Assembly: GCA_002396085.1 (NCBI GenBank)
Contig: DGWI01000048.1
Span: 1 to 64,000, forward strand
Direction: 5' to 3'
DNA length: 64,000 bases
Source of the DNA: Porphyromonadaceae bacterium UBA4262
GTDB taxonomy: Bacteria > Bacteroidota > Bacteroidia > Bacteroidales > Muribaculaceae
Below are positions 37,207 to 46,746 of this stretch, piece by piece. The stretch's first letter is position 1. Every line of letters begins with the position of its first letter. Below the pieces are notes generated by a model. The model ran no database searches. It had not been told where the DNA came from and saw only the letters and a list, made by a program, of their open reading frames with translations. The position numbers and the translations under genes are program-made.

Positions 37207-37228
37207 TCATAACTGCGCTTATGTTAAA
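37207..37228. repeat. 22-bp inverted repeat, left arm
   Basis: The core CATAACTGCGCTTATG (37209-37224 minus one flank) is the exact reverse complement of the right arm at 37445-37466. The core is itself nearly palindromic (CATAA-N6-TTATG), so a dimeric regulator site is an alternative to a recombination site. Confidence 0.9.
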
Positions 37229-37280
37229 CAAACACCATGCTCAACAGTCAGTGCACAAACACATCATTTCAAAATCGTGA

Positions 37281-37312
37281 CAAAATTGAAGATTTTTTTT
37301 GAATTGTGCAAA
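37281..37312 (-). promoter_or_regulatory. Promoter of susC pair 2, inside the inverted-repeat segment
   Basis: On the minus strand TTTG (37309-37312), 20 bp, CAATTTTG (37281-37288). It reads out of the segment 37229-37444 across the left arm towards the susC start at 37137. Confidence 0.7.
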
Positions 37313-37444
37313 TATTTTAAAGATTTTTTCAACGAAACCACACAATTTGCCCAAAAAACATAGTGATTTCTGACAAAATGTGTGCTTTTGAAGGCGAAAG
37401 TCATCAACATGAGCCTAGAGTAGGGGAGGAGAGGTCGCCAGGCA

Positions 37445-37466
37445 TTTAACATAAGCGCAGTTATGA
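37445..37466. repeat. 22-bp inverted repeat, right arm
   Basis: The core CATAAGCGCAGTTATG (37450-37465) with TTTAA on its left is the exact reverse complement of 37207-37228. The arms enclose 216 bp. Confidence 0.9.
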
Positions 37467-37585
37467 TTCAGGGGGGTGGCATTTCACCGCCCAGAGCAAT
37501 AGCAGCAAGGAATCAATCTATAGAACACATCACAACAGCATGCCAAGCCTAAGATTAAGGCGAAATGCAAAAAAATCTAAAAACA

Positions 37586-37617
37586 TTTGCTTATATTGTC
37601 AATTTTTCCCAATTTTG
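37586..37617 (+). promoter_or_regulatory. Promoter of susC pair 3
   Basis: TTTG (37586-37589), 20 bp, CAATTTTG (37610-37617), the same boxes and spacing as for the other two susC genes. The leader would be about 265 nt and includes the 37754-37769 palindrome. Confidence 0.65.
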
Positions 37618-37753
37618 TAGTGTGAAAAGATACAATTTGTGCAGTTTTTATAATTTAAACATTGTAAAACACTGTTAAACAGACAAATAGAAGCGCTCTA
37701 ATTATAGAGACCATAGTTGATTGGGACTTTATAATTGGTGTATTGGTGAAAAA

Positions 37754-37769
37754 CATAAGTACGCTTATG
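37754..37769. promoter_or_regulatory. Third CATAAG/CTTATG palindrome
   Basis: CATAAGTACGCTTATG is a 6-bp-arm palindrome that shares CATAAG and TTATG with the two inverted-repeat arms. It lies in the leader of susC pair 3 and may be an operator. Confidence 0.5.
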
Positions 37770-37889
37770 TCAAATTGCTACAATTTTTTGCAACAGTTAT
37801 TATACTTTGCAGCACAATTATGAGGACGAAAACTTGAAATAATTAATGATTGGTAACATAAATTTTGTTTCACTAAAAAACATGTGCGT

Positions 37890-40800
37890 ATGAAAAAACA
37901 ATGTGTATTGTTGGCTGCGCTGGCCATCGCATGCGGAGCACCTGTAGGGACGACCTCGGTCGACCACATGGGCTTCACTGCCGTGGCACAGGCCAACAGT
38001 GGCAAGGTCACCGGTGTGGTCAAAGACAGCAACGGTGAGCCTCTGATTGGCGTGACGGTCAAGGTCAAGGGCACCAACATCGGTACCGTGACCGACCTGA
38101 ACGGTAACTATTCGATCAAGGCAAACCCCAGCCAGACGCTGGAGTTTAGCTACATCGGCTATGATGCTATCTCGGTGCCCGCATCGCAGGCTGCCCAAGT
38201 GGTGATGCTCAACAATGAGCGCCAGCTTGACGAGGTGGTGGTCACGGCTGAGTTCGGTATGAAACGTGTGGCCCGCACCGTGGGTTCATCGGTTCAGAAC
38301 GTCAAGGCGGCCGACATCATTGAGTCGGGCCGTACCGACTTCATCAGCGCCTTGCAGGGACGTGTGTCGGGTATGAATGTGATCAGTTCGGGTGGTGCTC
38401 CTGGTGCATCGACTTCGGTTGTGCTGCGCAGCGCAACCTCGCTGTCGGGCAACAACCAGCCACTGTATGTCGTTGACGGTATCCCCATGAACAACTCGTC
38501 GTTCAACTCGACCGAAGGTTTGGCCGGTGGTGACGACATCATGGGTCTGACGGTGCGCAACACCGACTACGCTAGCCGTGGTAACGACTTCAACCCCGAG
38601 GACATCGAGAGCATGACCGTGCTGAAGGGTGCCGCTGCTGCCGCTCTGTATGGTAGCGACGCATCGAATGGTGCCATCATCATCACCACCAAGAAGGGTC
38701 GCTCGGGCCGCGCTCGCATCACCTACAGCAACCAGTTCTCGTGGAGCAAGGCGTATGGCTGGCCCAAGATTCAGGACACCTACACCAACGGTGCATACGG
38801 TGCCACCAACTATTACTACACCAACCACTATGGTGGCTTGTATGACGGCTCGATTCCCTACTATGACAACGCCAAGGCTGTGCTGCAGACGGGTACACTG
38901 ATGAAGCACAACATCGCGCTGGAGACCGGTAACGACAAGATGAGCCTGCGCGCCAGTGCATCGTTCATCGACCAGGAAGGTGTCATCAAGACCACCGATC
39001 TCAAGCGTACCAACCTGTCGCTGGCAGGCCGTGCCGAACTGACCAAGTGGCTGCACATGGAAGGAAGCATGCAATATGTCAACCTCAAGAACCACAAGGC
39101 CCTGCGTGGTGCCGATGGTCCCATCGCCCGCTCTTATCGCTGGCCCAATGTGGATGACATGAGCAACATCTATGACGCAGACGGCATGCACATGCGCTAT
39201 CCCGATTACTACACCGATGGTGACCTGCTCAACCCGCTGTACGGTTTGATGAAGAACAAGTTGTTCGACGAGACCGACCGCTTCATCAGCGCCTTCTCGC
39301 TCAACTTCACCCCCATCGAGCACTTCTATCTGCGCGCCCAGTTTGGTTGGGACGTGTCGACCTCGTCTTACGAGTCGGGCACTCACCCCTACTATCGCAC
39401 CTACAACCTGACCAGTGACGATGCCAACAACTCGGGTGCCTACAGTATGACCAAGTACAACAACAGCGACCCGACGCTCAACATCCTGGCTGGCTACAAC
39501 AACACATTCAACGACAAGTTCACCCTGGGTGTCCAGGTGGGTTACCACCAGTTGGAGAATGCAGTGAAGAGCCTGTCGTCGTCGGGCACCAACTTTGCCA
39601 TCATCGACATGTTCTCGATCAACAACTGCTCGCCCGAGTCGGTGACCAGCAGCAAGCGTTCGACCAAGCGCCGCATCCAGGCTATCTCGGGTGCGTTGGA
39701 GTTGGGCTGGAACAACATGCTGTTTGCCAACTTCCGCTTCCGCAACGACTGGTCGTCGACCCTGCCCGTCGACAACCGCTCGTACTTCTATCCCGCAGGT
39801 GAGCTTTCGTGGGTGATCACCGAGTTGAAGCCCCTCAAGGATCTCACTTGGTTGAACTACCTGAAGCTGCGCGGTGCTATTGCACAGGTCGGTAAGGACG
39901 CTCGCCCATTGAGCATCAATCCTGAGCTTGAAAAGACCGGTCTGAGCGGTGGTGGTTACAAGTACGGCTTTACCGGCCCGAACCCCCACTTGAAGCCTGA
40001 GATGACCACCAGCTATGAGGTGGGTCTGGAAGGCCGCTTCTGGAACAACCGCATCAATGCCGACTTCACCTGGTTCAAGACTCACTGCGAGGATCAGATC
40101 GTGCAAGGTTTCCGCATGTCTTACGCTACGGGCTTCGTGCTGAATACCCTGAACGTGGGTACATTTAACACTTGGGGCTGGGAAGGTCACGTGGATGTGG
40201 ATGTCGTCAAGACCAATGACCTGACTTGGAACATCGGTCTGAACATGTCGCACACCACCAGCAAGATGACCGACCTGCCCGATGCAGTCAACGAGTATTA
40301 CAACGCCTACACTTGGAACTACGGCAACGTGCGCAATGGTACAACCGTGGGACAGCCCATCACCACCTACTCGGCTCTCGCACTCGAGCGCAACAACAAG
40401 GGTGAGGTGCTCATCAACCCGACCACAGGTCTGCCCATCGTCGGCACCGAATGGAAGGTTATCGGTGACCGTGAGCCCAAACTGCGCTTCGGTATCACTA
40501 CCGCCCTGCGCTACAAGAACTGGCGTCTGAGTGCCATGTTCCAGGGCCGCTACCACGCTAGCGTGTACAACGCTACCATGCGCGAGATGATGGCCCGTGG
40601 CTTCAGCCCACAATCGGTTGAACTGCGTCAAGACGATGCAACCTATGTGTTCAACGGCGTGCTCAAGGACGGCTGGGAGAACACTGATACCCCGCACTAC
40701 AACACCATCGGTGTGAACTTTGCTCACTATGGCGGCACCGCACTGTACAATGCCGACCATGAGTCGTGGGTGCAGAATGGCATCAACTACATCCGTTGCC

Positions 40801-41045
40801 AGGAGTTGCGTTTGACCTATATTGTGCCTGAGAACTGGCTGAAGCGCGTGACCCGCAACATCATCCAGAACGCTAGCCTCTATGTGTCGGGCAACGACTT
40901 GTTCACCGTCACCAACTACACAGGTATCGACGTTGCTGGCAACACCATGAGTGCTGCAGCAGGTGGTACTGGCGGTGAGGGCTACGACTACTGGTCGCTC
41001 CCCAGCCCGCGCACATTCTCGTGTGGTCTGAGCGTCACATTCTAA
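37890..41045 (+). CDS. SusC/RagA TonB-dependent transporter, pair 3
   Basis: The 1051-aa transporter has signal peptide MKKQCVLLAALAIACGAPVG, regulatory domain (VTGVVKDSNGEPLIGVTVKVKG), a plug domain (about 115-250) and a barrel ending CGLSVTF. An in-frame GTG at 37884 exists, but ATG-MKKQ is shared with its paralogues. It leads an operon with the SusD-like gene (28 bp downstream) and a lipoprotein. The barrel differs strongly from pairs 1 and 2, so a different ligand is likely. Confidence 0.95.
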   Translation: MKKQCVLLAALAIACGAPVGTTSVDHMGFTAVAQANSGKVTGVVKDSNGEPLIGVTVKVKGTNIGTVTDLNGNYSIKANPSQTLEFSYIGYDAISVPASQAAQVVMLNNERQLDEVVVTAEFGMKRVARTVGSSVQNVKAADIIESGRTDFISALQGRVSGMNVISSGGAPGASTSVVLRSATSLSGNNQPLYVVDGIPMNNSSFNSTEGLAGGDDIMGLTVRNTDYASRGNDFNPEDIESMTVLKGAAAAALYGSDASNGAIIITTKKGRSGRARITYSNQFSWSKAYGWPKIQDTYTNGAYGATNYYYTNHYGGLYDGSIPYYDNAKAVLQTGTLMKHNIALETGNDKMSLRASASFIDQEGVIKTTDLKRTNLSLAGRAELTKWLHMEGSMQYVNLKNHKALRGADGPIARSYRWPNVDDMSNIYDADGMHMRYPDYYTDGDLLNPLYGLMKNKLFDETDRFISAFSLNFTPIEHFYLRAQFGWDVSTSSYESGTHPYYRTYNLTSDDANNSGAYSMTKYNNSDPTLNILAGYNNTFNDKFTLGVQVGYHQLENAVKSLSSSGTNFAIIDMFSINNCSPESVTSSKRSTKRRIQAISGALELGWNNMLFANFRFRNDWSSTLPVDNRSYFYPAGELSWVITELKPLKDLTWLNYLKLRGAIAQVGKDARPLSINPELEKTGLSGGGYKYGFTGPNPHLKPEMTTSYEVGLEGRFWNNRINADFTWFKTHCEDQIVQGFRMSYATGFVLNTLNVGTFNTWGWEGHVDVDVVKTNDLTWNIGLNMSHTTSKMTDLPDAVNEYYNAYTWNYGNVRNGTTVGQPITTYSALALERNNKGEVLINPTTGLPIVGTEWKVIGDREPKLRFGITTALRYKNWRLSAMFQGRYHASVYNATMREMMARGFSPQSVELRQDDATYVFNGVLKDGWENTDTPHYNTIGVNFAHYGGTALYNADHESWVQNGINYIRCQELRLTYIVPENWLKRVTRNIIQNASLYVSGNDLFTVTNYTGIDVAGNTMSAAAGGTGGEGYDYWSLPSPRTFSCGLSVTF

Positions 41046-41073
41046 TGTTTCACCATTATAATAAGGTAAGAAT

Positions 41074-42963
41074 ATGAAAAAACATTCGATTATATATGTG
41101 CTCGCATCCATCTTGCTCGCATTGAGTTTCACCAGTTGCGACGATTATCTGGATGTGAACCGCAATGAGGACGCCCCCGACTATGTGGACGCACACCTCT
41201 ATCTGGCAGGTATCCAGCAGGAGTACTTCGGCCTGTATTGGGATATCCGCGCTCTGGCACCGCTGACCCAGATGATGGGTACCAGCAGTTACACCTCGTT
41301 TGCCACTCACTATTACAGCCTGGCCAGCGATGCTGGCGGTGAGATGTGGCGCATGGTCTACTGGAATCAGGGTATGAACCTGGAGAACATGATCAACCAG
41401 AGCCTCGAGAGCGAAATGTGGCACCTAGCCGGCATCGGCTATGCCATGAAGGCTTTCTCGTGGGATGCACTGACCAAGTATCATGGCGAGGTCATCCTGG
41501 AGGACGCATTCAAGCCCGACCAGTTGACTCACCACTATGACTATCAGGAAGATGTCTACGCACAGGTCCGCGCCTGGGCCGACCAGGCCATCGAGTTGCT
41601 GCAGCGTGAAGACAACACCAACTATGGCAACAAGATCTCGGGCAACGACTGGATCTACAGCGGCAACCTTGACAAGTGGATCCGCTTTGCCTACACCGTC
41701 AAGGCTCGCAACCTGGCATCGCTGAGCAACAAGCGTGACTTCAAGGAGAAGTACTACAATGAGTTCACCGAGTCGTGCGAGAAGGGTTTTGCCAGCGGTG
41801 ATGACGATGCCGTGCTGCGCATTCTGGGCGGTAGTGCCGATGCAGCCTACAGTGCCTACAACAACTTCTGGGGTCCCTATCGTGGCAACCTGAGCAACGT
41901 CTACTGGCAGCACGACTATGCTGTGCAGTTGATGACTGGTACAATTCCCGCCTATGACGAGCAGGGCGACAAGATTCGCATCGAGGAGCCCTCACACGCC
42001 GCTTATCCCTACGAGCTGGCAGGTCCTAACATCAACCTGATTTGCGACACGCTGCCCGATGTGGGTCACTTCGACCCGCGCCCGTTGGTCAAATTGGCCA
42101 CCGAGGACGGCAATGATGTCGAGACCGAGAGCAACCGCGACTCGCTGCGCACTTGGACATTCCTGGGTTCGGGCTTCACCAGCGCTGCTGGCCCTGTGGG
42201 TACCGCTCCCATGTTCTGGGGTCGCCGTGAGGCTGCCACATCGGCAAAGGACGGCATTGGCCGCTGGCTCTATCGCGATGACGCTCCCTACATCATGACC
42301 ACCTATGCCGAGCTGCTGTTCGACCAGGCTGAGATTGAGTTCAAGTATGGCAGCAAGAGCAAGGCTCTTGAGTTGTTCAAGAAGGCTGTTGCCGAGGATA
42401 TGAAGTTTACCGCCAAGTATATCACCAAGGGCGCGCTGGTTACTGTTGGCAACACCAACTATCACCAGGGCGACAAGGTGACTGCCGCCACTTTCAACGC
42501 CATCGCCAACGAGTATCTGGCAGGCCCCTATGTGGCAGGTCTGACCGAGGGTACACTGACCCTGTCGCACATCATGATGCAGAAGTTCATCCACCTCTTC
42601 CCGTGGGGTGCCGGTGAGGAATGGGTCGACCAGCGCAAGTACTTCTACGATGTGGAGTACACTGGCGACTATCCCAGCACCGGCAATGGTTGGGACCTGA
42701 GCACCGTCAACATGAAGAGCGACGATAATCCTAACAAGGTGTTTAAGGGATTCTATCTGGCTCCGGCCAATGTTCAGGGCCGCCGTGGCACTTACAACAA
42801 AGATAACAACGGTTCGCCTTGCTTCCGCGTGCGTCCGCGCTACAACTCGGAGTACATGTGGAACAAGCCCTATCTGGAGCAGTTGAAGCCCATCCCCGGC
42901 ACTGCCGACAACTACCAGTGCTCGATTCCTTGGTTTGCTTATCCTGGCGACCAGCCCAAGTAA
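41074..42963 (+). CDS. SusD-like outer-membrane lipoprotein, pair 3
   Basis: The 629-aa lipoprotein has signal peptide and lipobox (LSFTSC) then DDYLDVNRNEDAP, a SusD-like_2 pattern. It is Tyr/Trp-rich with TPR-like helices and should bind ligand over the SusC partner just upstream. Ligand unknown. Confidence 0.9.
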   Translation: MKKHSIIYVLASILLALSFTSCDDYLDVNRNEDAPDYVDAHLYLAGIQQEYFGLYWDIRALAPLTQMMGTSSYTSFATHYYSLASDAGGEMWRMVYWNQGMNLENMINQSLESEMWHLAGIGYAMKAFSWDALTKYHGEVILEDAFKPDQLTHHYDYQEDVYAQVRAWADQAIELLQREDNTNYGNKISGNDWIYSGNLDKWIRFAYTVKARNLASLSNKRDFKEKYYNEFTESCEKGFASGDDDAVLRILGGSADAAYSAYNNFWGPYRGNLSNVYWQHDYAVQLMTGTIPAYDEQGDKIRIEEPSHAAYPYELAGPNINLICDTLPDVGHFDPRPLVKLATEDGNDVETESNRDSLRTWTFLGSGFTSAAGPVGTAPMFWGRREAATSAKDGIGRWLYRDDAPYIMTTYAELLFDQAEIEFKYGSKSKALELFKKAVAEDMKFTAKYITKGALVTVGNTNYHQGDKVTAATFNAIANEYLAGPYVAGLTEGTLTLSHIMMQKFIHLFPWGAGEEWVDQRKYFYDVEYTGDYPSTGNGWDLSTVNMKSDDNPNKVFKGFYLAPANVQGRRGTYNKDNNGSPCFRVRPRYNSEYMWNKPYLEQLKPIPGTADNYQCSIPWFAYPGDQPK

Positions 42964-42994
42964 AGTTTAATCAACGACTAAAAATTGAACTACT

Positions 42995-44086
42995 ATGAAG
43001 TATATCAAATATATCACAATGGTTCTGCTCGTGGGTCTGTTTGCCGCTTGTAGCGACAAGGACGTGACCTACGACATGGACAAGGCCGACGATGCGACCA
43101 AGGCATACGTGCAACTGTTCAACATGGCACCCATAGCCAACAACGCATCGAACTATGCCTATCAGATCGACATCAATGGCACTGAATATGTCAACGATTG
43201 TGCTGCTGTGCTGCAGACGCGCAATGGATTCCCGGGCGGTGGTACCAACCTGTTTTTGACCGTCGATGCAGGCGCACTCAACATCAAGTTGCACAAGAAG
43301 GAGAACGTGATCTATGAGCGCGATGCCAACGGTCTGTACTATGTGACCTTCACCCGCGAGACCGTGCGTGTCAACCCGGGCGACACCATCTACTTTGTCG
43401 AGAGCGATGGTGTTGTGGTCAATGGCGTCAAGGTCAAGAAAGAGCTCGTCTATAACGGCGAGGACATTGAGGGCAAGATTGTCCGCGACAGCAAGCAGAA
43501 TGCTCTGGAGCGCATCGTCCAGGAGCCTTACTATGTGGGACAGGCCAATGTCGAGGCTGGCAAGCGCTATCAGGTGGTCATTTATGACCTGACCAAGGAT
43601 CCCAAGGTCGTCGAGATGGATGAGATTCCTGCCATCAGCGACACGCAGCAGCAATTTGGCGATGTGACCGACATCATTGGCGAGGGATTCAACAGCAAGT
43701 TCTTCAACTTCTTGTTCGAAAGCGAGGGCGTGCCCTATCCCAACAAGTTGCAAGCCTTCTACAAGAATCAGGAGACTGGTGTTTTTGACGTTCCTGCTGG
43801 CGAGCCCTTCGGCTTCGGCGAGGCATGCAAGTGGACCACCATCCCCATGAAGAAGAGCACCTACAACAGCAGCGGCTATGCCCGCATGGACTACACCTTC
43901 CATGTGATTGATGCCAATGGCAATGACCTGGGCCAGCTCGAATATGTCAAAGCCAACGGTTCGACTGCCGCCTGGACCGACTATTGGAGCAGCTACTATG
44001 TGGGACGTGCCTACTCGCACTTCATCATCGGCGTGCGCGATGGCAGTGGCATCACCATGGTCAACACTCGCTGGACATCGCAATAA
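42995..44086 (+). CDS. Surface lipoprotein of the third susCD operon
   Basis: The 363-aa lipoprotein has lipobox LFAAC followed by SDKDVTYDMDKADD. The first half (VQLFNMAPIANNASNYAYQIDINGTEYVNDCAAVLQTR in two strands) resembles DUF4397-type beta domains that sit beside SusCD; the second half is a separate beta-rich domain. It is probably an accessory ligand-binding lipoprotein (SusE/F-like role). It is the last gene of the operon, 31 bp after susD, followed by a terminator. Confidence 0.75.
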   Translation: MKYIKYITMVLLVGLFAACSDKDVTYDMDKADDATKAYVQLFNMAPIANNASNYAYQIDINGTEYVNDCAAVLQTRNGFPGGGTNLFLTVDAGALNIKLHKKENVIYERDANGLYYVTFTRETVRVNPGDTIYFVESDGVVVNGVKVKKELVYNGEDIEGKIVRDSKQNALERIVQEPYYVGQANVEAGKRYQVVIYDLTKDPKVVEMDEIPAISDTQQQFGDVTDIIGEGFNSKFFNFLFESEGVPYPNKLQAFYKNQETGVFDVPAGEPFGFGEACKWTTIPMKKSTYNSSGYARMDYTFHVIDANGNDLGQLEYVKANGSTAAWTDYWSSYYVGRAYSHFIIGVRDGSGITMVNTRWTSQ

Positions 44087-44109
44087 ATCCTAGCGCAACA
44101 ACACTCAAT

Positions 44110-44147
44110 GAGGCCGCGCCCCACCCCGGGGCACGGTCTCTTGTTCT
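44110..44147 (+). terminator. Terminator of the third susCD operon
   Basis: GAGGCCGCGCCCC and GGGGCACGGTCTC (44110-44122 with 44128-44140) form a 13-bp stem including two G-U pairs, with tail TTGTTCT. Confidence 0.7.
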
Positions 44148-44171
44148 ATAGAGACCTACTGGCAAAAAAAA

Positions 44172-44203
44172 TTTGGTGGATTGGAAATGGATTTTTAATT
44201 TTG
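44172..44203 (+). promoter_or_regulatory. Promoter of the MscS-type channel gene
   Basis: TTTG (44172-44175), 20 bp, TAATTTTG (44196-44203): exact consensus. Transcription from about 44211 fixes the start at 44231 and rules out a longer upstream frame. Confidence 0.75.
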
Positions 44204-44230
44204 TCGCCAGAAACTGAAATAGACCGAAAG

Positions 44231-46570
44231 ATGAGAATCAAGCAACTGACGATATGGGTCGTCATGGTAGTGATGGCCCTGCCGGCCGCAGCCGTGCTCA
44301 AGGAACGCAACATGAGCCAGGCGCTGAGCGTGTTGCGCAACGAGTTGACCAGCACCCACCAGGAGCAACTGGTGCGCATGCAACGGTTCAACGAGATGAA
44401 CCGCCGCTTTGACAAGATGATGGTGCAGGTGATGGACCGTAGCCAGCAGATTGAACTGATGCTCTACTCGCAAAAGTCCAACTATGTGTTCGACCTGGCC
44501 TATGCTTGCAGCGAGGCCACATCGCTCTACGACCACATGTCGAGCCGCATGATGCCCTTCGAGGTGTTTGCCAAGCAGTATAACGACCAGGTCACGCAAT
44601 ACGTGCATCTGGTCAAGTCGCTCGAGAGCATCCCCGACTTCATCCTGACCACGCCGCAAATGCGCACCGACCGCGACAGTTGCATGTCACTGGCCAACAC
44701 CATCGCACACGACATGGCCATGCAGCAGGTGCAGATCGAGAAGACCCAGAAGCGAAGCCAGCAAGTCCTGGCCAAGTCGAAGGTGCTCAACGACTTTGCA
44801 CTGAAGGCCTACGACGACATCCGTCGCAGCATCTTCATCAATGGCGACCAGAGTTATTTCACCATCCTCCAGAATCTGCCACGCTATTGGAGGCAAGCGC
44901 AGTTTGACATCCGTGACAAGTATGGCCCCAACGAAAGCACCCGCAGCGAGTGGCGCGGGCCGTTGATTGGCTTCCTGTTCATCTTCATCCTCTTCTATGT
45001 GGTACTGACATCGGTGGTGAGCACTGTGGTCATCAAGTACTTGATACCCAGGCGGTGGACCAACAAGGCCTTCCGCCAGAAGCGGCGCGGCATCATCGTT
45101 GCAGCCAGTGCGGCCCTGTTTGCCATTGTGACCCTGGTCATCTCGCTCACTCTCAAGAACCAAAACTTCATGATCATGGCGTCGCGGTTGCTCAGCGAGT
45201 ATGCGTGGCTGCTGGTTGTGATCATGGCATCACTGCTTGTCCGCCTGCACGGCGACAACATCATGAGCGGCATACGCATCTATATCCCCATCACAGTGGT
45301 GGGTCTGGTGGTGTTCATCTTCCGCATTATCTTCACGCCCAACACGGTGGTCAACCTGTCATTCCCTGTCATCCTGTTGATTTGCACGCTGTGGCAGTGG
45401 AGCGTGAACCGGCGGCACAACCGTCGCGTGCCCCGCAGCGACAGGCTCTACAGTTGGATTTCGCTGGTGGTGATGATCGTGTCGCTGGTGATGGCATGGA
45501 GTGGCTACACCCTGATGAGCGTGCAGTTGCTCATCTGGTGGATTGTTCAACTGACCATGATCCAGACCATCACAGTCTTCTACGACCTGCTGCACCGCTA
45601 TGAAGCAAAACACATCGACAACAATGCCGACATACGCAGCACGTGGTTCTACGATGCAGTCTACAAGATGGTAATCCCCATCGCCGCCACGTTCAGTGTG
45701 GCTGGCTCCATCTATTGGGCGGCGCGGGTGTTTGACCTGACCGAGTGGTGCAGGCGCGTCCTCACCTACCGTGTGGTCGACATCCCCGACGTGATTGTGG
45801 TGACACTGGGCCGCATCATCGCACTGGTGGCACTGGGCTTTGTGTTCAATTACCTCATTTATATTGTCATCAACGCCTACGTGCTGTGGAAGGAGCGCAA
45901 GAGCGGCACCCGCAACAAGGCCGTGTCGCTGAGCATGAATCTGATGAAGTACTTCGGCTGGGGACTGTTCATCTACATCTGCATGGTTACGTTGCAAGTC
46001 AATCGTGCCGGCATCACGCTCATTCTGACAGGTCTCTCGACCGGTATCGGTTTTGCTATGAAGGACACCCTCGAGAACCTGTTCTACGGCTTGTCGCTGA
46101 TGAGTGGACGAGTCAAGATAGGCGACCTGATTGAGTGCGACGGTGTGCGTGGATGGGTGACTAACATCAACTACCAGAGCACCATGGTCGAGACCCTCGA
46201 CGGCTCGGTCATCGCCTTCCTCAACAGCCAACTGTTCAGCAAGAACTTCAAGAACCTAACGCAGAATCACGGCTACGAGTTGGCGCAACTCTCGGTAGGC
46301 GTGGCCTACGGCTCGCACGTTGACCGTGTGCGACAAATCATCATCGACCGCCTGAACACACTCGACTGCTACGACAAGAAGAAAGGCATCCAGGTGCTGT
46401 TCGACAACTTCGGCGAGAGCAGTGTCGACCTCAAGGTGGTGCTGTGGACCCCCGTCAAGACACGTCTGACCGACCTGCCTCGCATCAAGGAGAACATCTA
46501 CGACGCCCTCAATCAGGGCGGCATCGAGATACCCTTCCCGCAGACCGACATCCACATCCGCCAATCCTAA
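44231..46570 (+). CDS. MscS-family mechanosensitive channel, large type
   Basis: The 779-aa protein has a signal peptide, a periplasmic coiled-coil part (about 30-265), many transmembrane helices (about 275-610) and a C-terminal MscS domain: pore helix LTGLSTGIGFAMKDTLENLFYGL, then the beta domain GRVKIGDLIECDGVRGWVTNINYQST split over two strands. It should release solutes on hypo-osmotic shock at the inner membrane. The extra N-terminal region is like MscK/MscM-type channels. Start at MRIKQLTIW. Confidence 0.92.
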   Translation: MRIKQLTIWVVMVVMALPAAAVLKERNMSQALSVLRNELTSTHQEQLVRMQRFNEMNRRFDKMMVQVMDRSQQIELMLYSQKSNYVFDLAYACSEATSLYDHMSSRMMPFEVFAKQYNDQVTQYVHLVKSLESIPDFILTTPQMRTDRDSCMSLANTIAHDMAMQQVQIEKTQKRSQQVLAKSKVLNDFALKAYDDIRRSIFINGDQSYFTILQNLPRYWRQAQFDIRDKYGPNESTRSEWRGPLIGFLFIFILFYVVLTSVVSTVVIKYLIPRRWTNKAFRQKRRGIIVAASAALFAIVTLVISLTLKNQNFMIMASRLLSEYAWLLVVIMASLLVRLHGDNIMSGIRIYIPITVVGLVVFIFRIIFTPNTVVNLSFPVILLICTLWQWSVNRRHNRRVPRSDRLYSWISLVVMIVSLVMAWSGYTLMSVQLLIWWIVQLTMIQTITVFYDLLHRYEAKHIDNNADIRSTWFYDAVYKMVIPIAATFSVAGSIYWAARVFDLTEWCRRVLTYRVVDIPDVIVVTLGRIIALVALGFVFNYLIYIVINAYVLWKERKSGTRNKAVSLSMNLMKYFGWGLFIYICMVTLQVNRAGITLILTGLSTGIGFAMKDTLENLFYGLSLMSGRVKIGDLIECDGVRGWVTNINYQSTMVETLDGSVIAFLNSQLFSKNFKNLTQNHGYELAQLSVGVAYGSHVDRVRQIIIDRLNTLDCYDKKKGIQVLFDNFGESSVDLKVVLWTPVKTRLTDLPRIKENIYDALNQGGIEIPFPQTDIHIRQS

Positions 46571-46746
46571 AATCCAGCAAAAACAAAGTCGCACTTAAGG
46601 AATCTTGACTACATCTTTTTGAGCCTTCAGACGGCTTACCGCACGACACGACCCTTCATTGTGACTGAGGGACAACTGGTATCTAGTTCTTAAAATATGT
46701 CATTAGAATCTCATGTCCCTATGTTCTTTTGTTCAAATCCTTTCAT

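Larger units (their letters stand above)
37138..37889. other. Divergent susC-susC regulatory region
   Basis: This AT-rich 750-bp stretch has no gene. It carries two outward promoters (37281-37312 minus, 37586-37617 plus), a perfect 22-bp inverted repeat (37207-37228 and 37445-37466) and a third related palindrome (37754-37769). Confidence 0.8.

Noticed and set aside
38286..41132. 948-codon frame antisense to susC
   Set aside because: Mirror of a clear SusC gene; composition is not protein-like.
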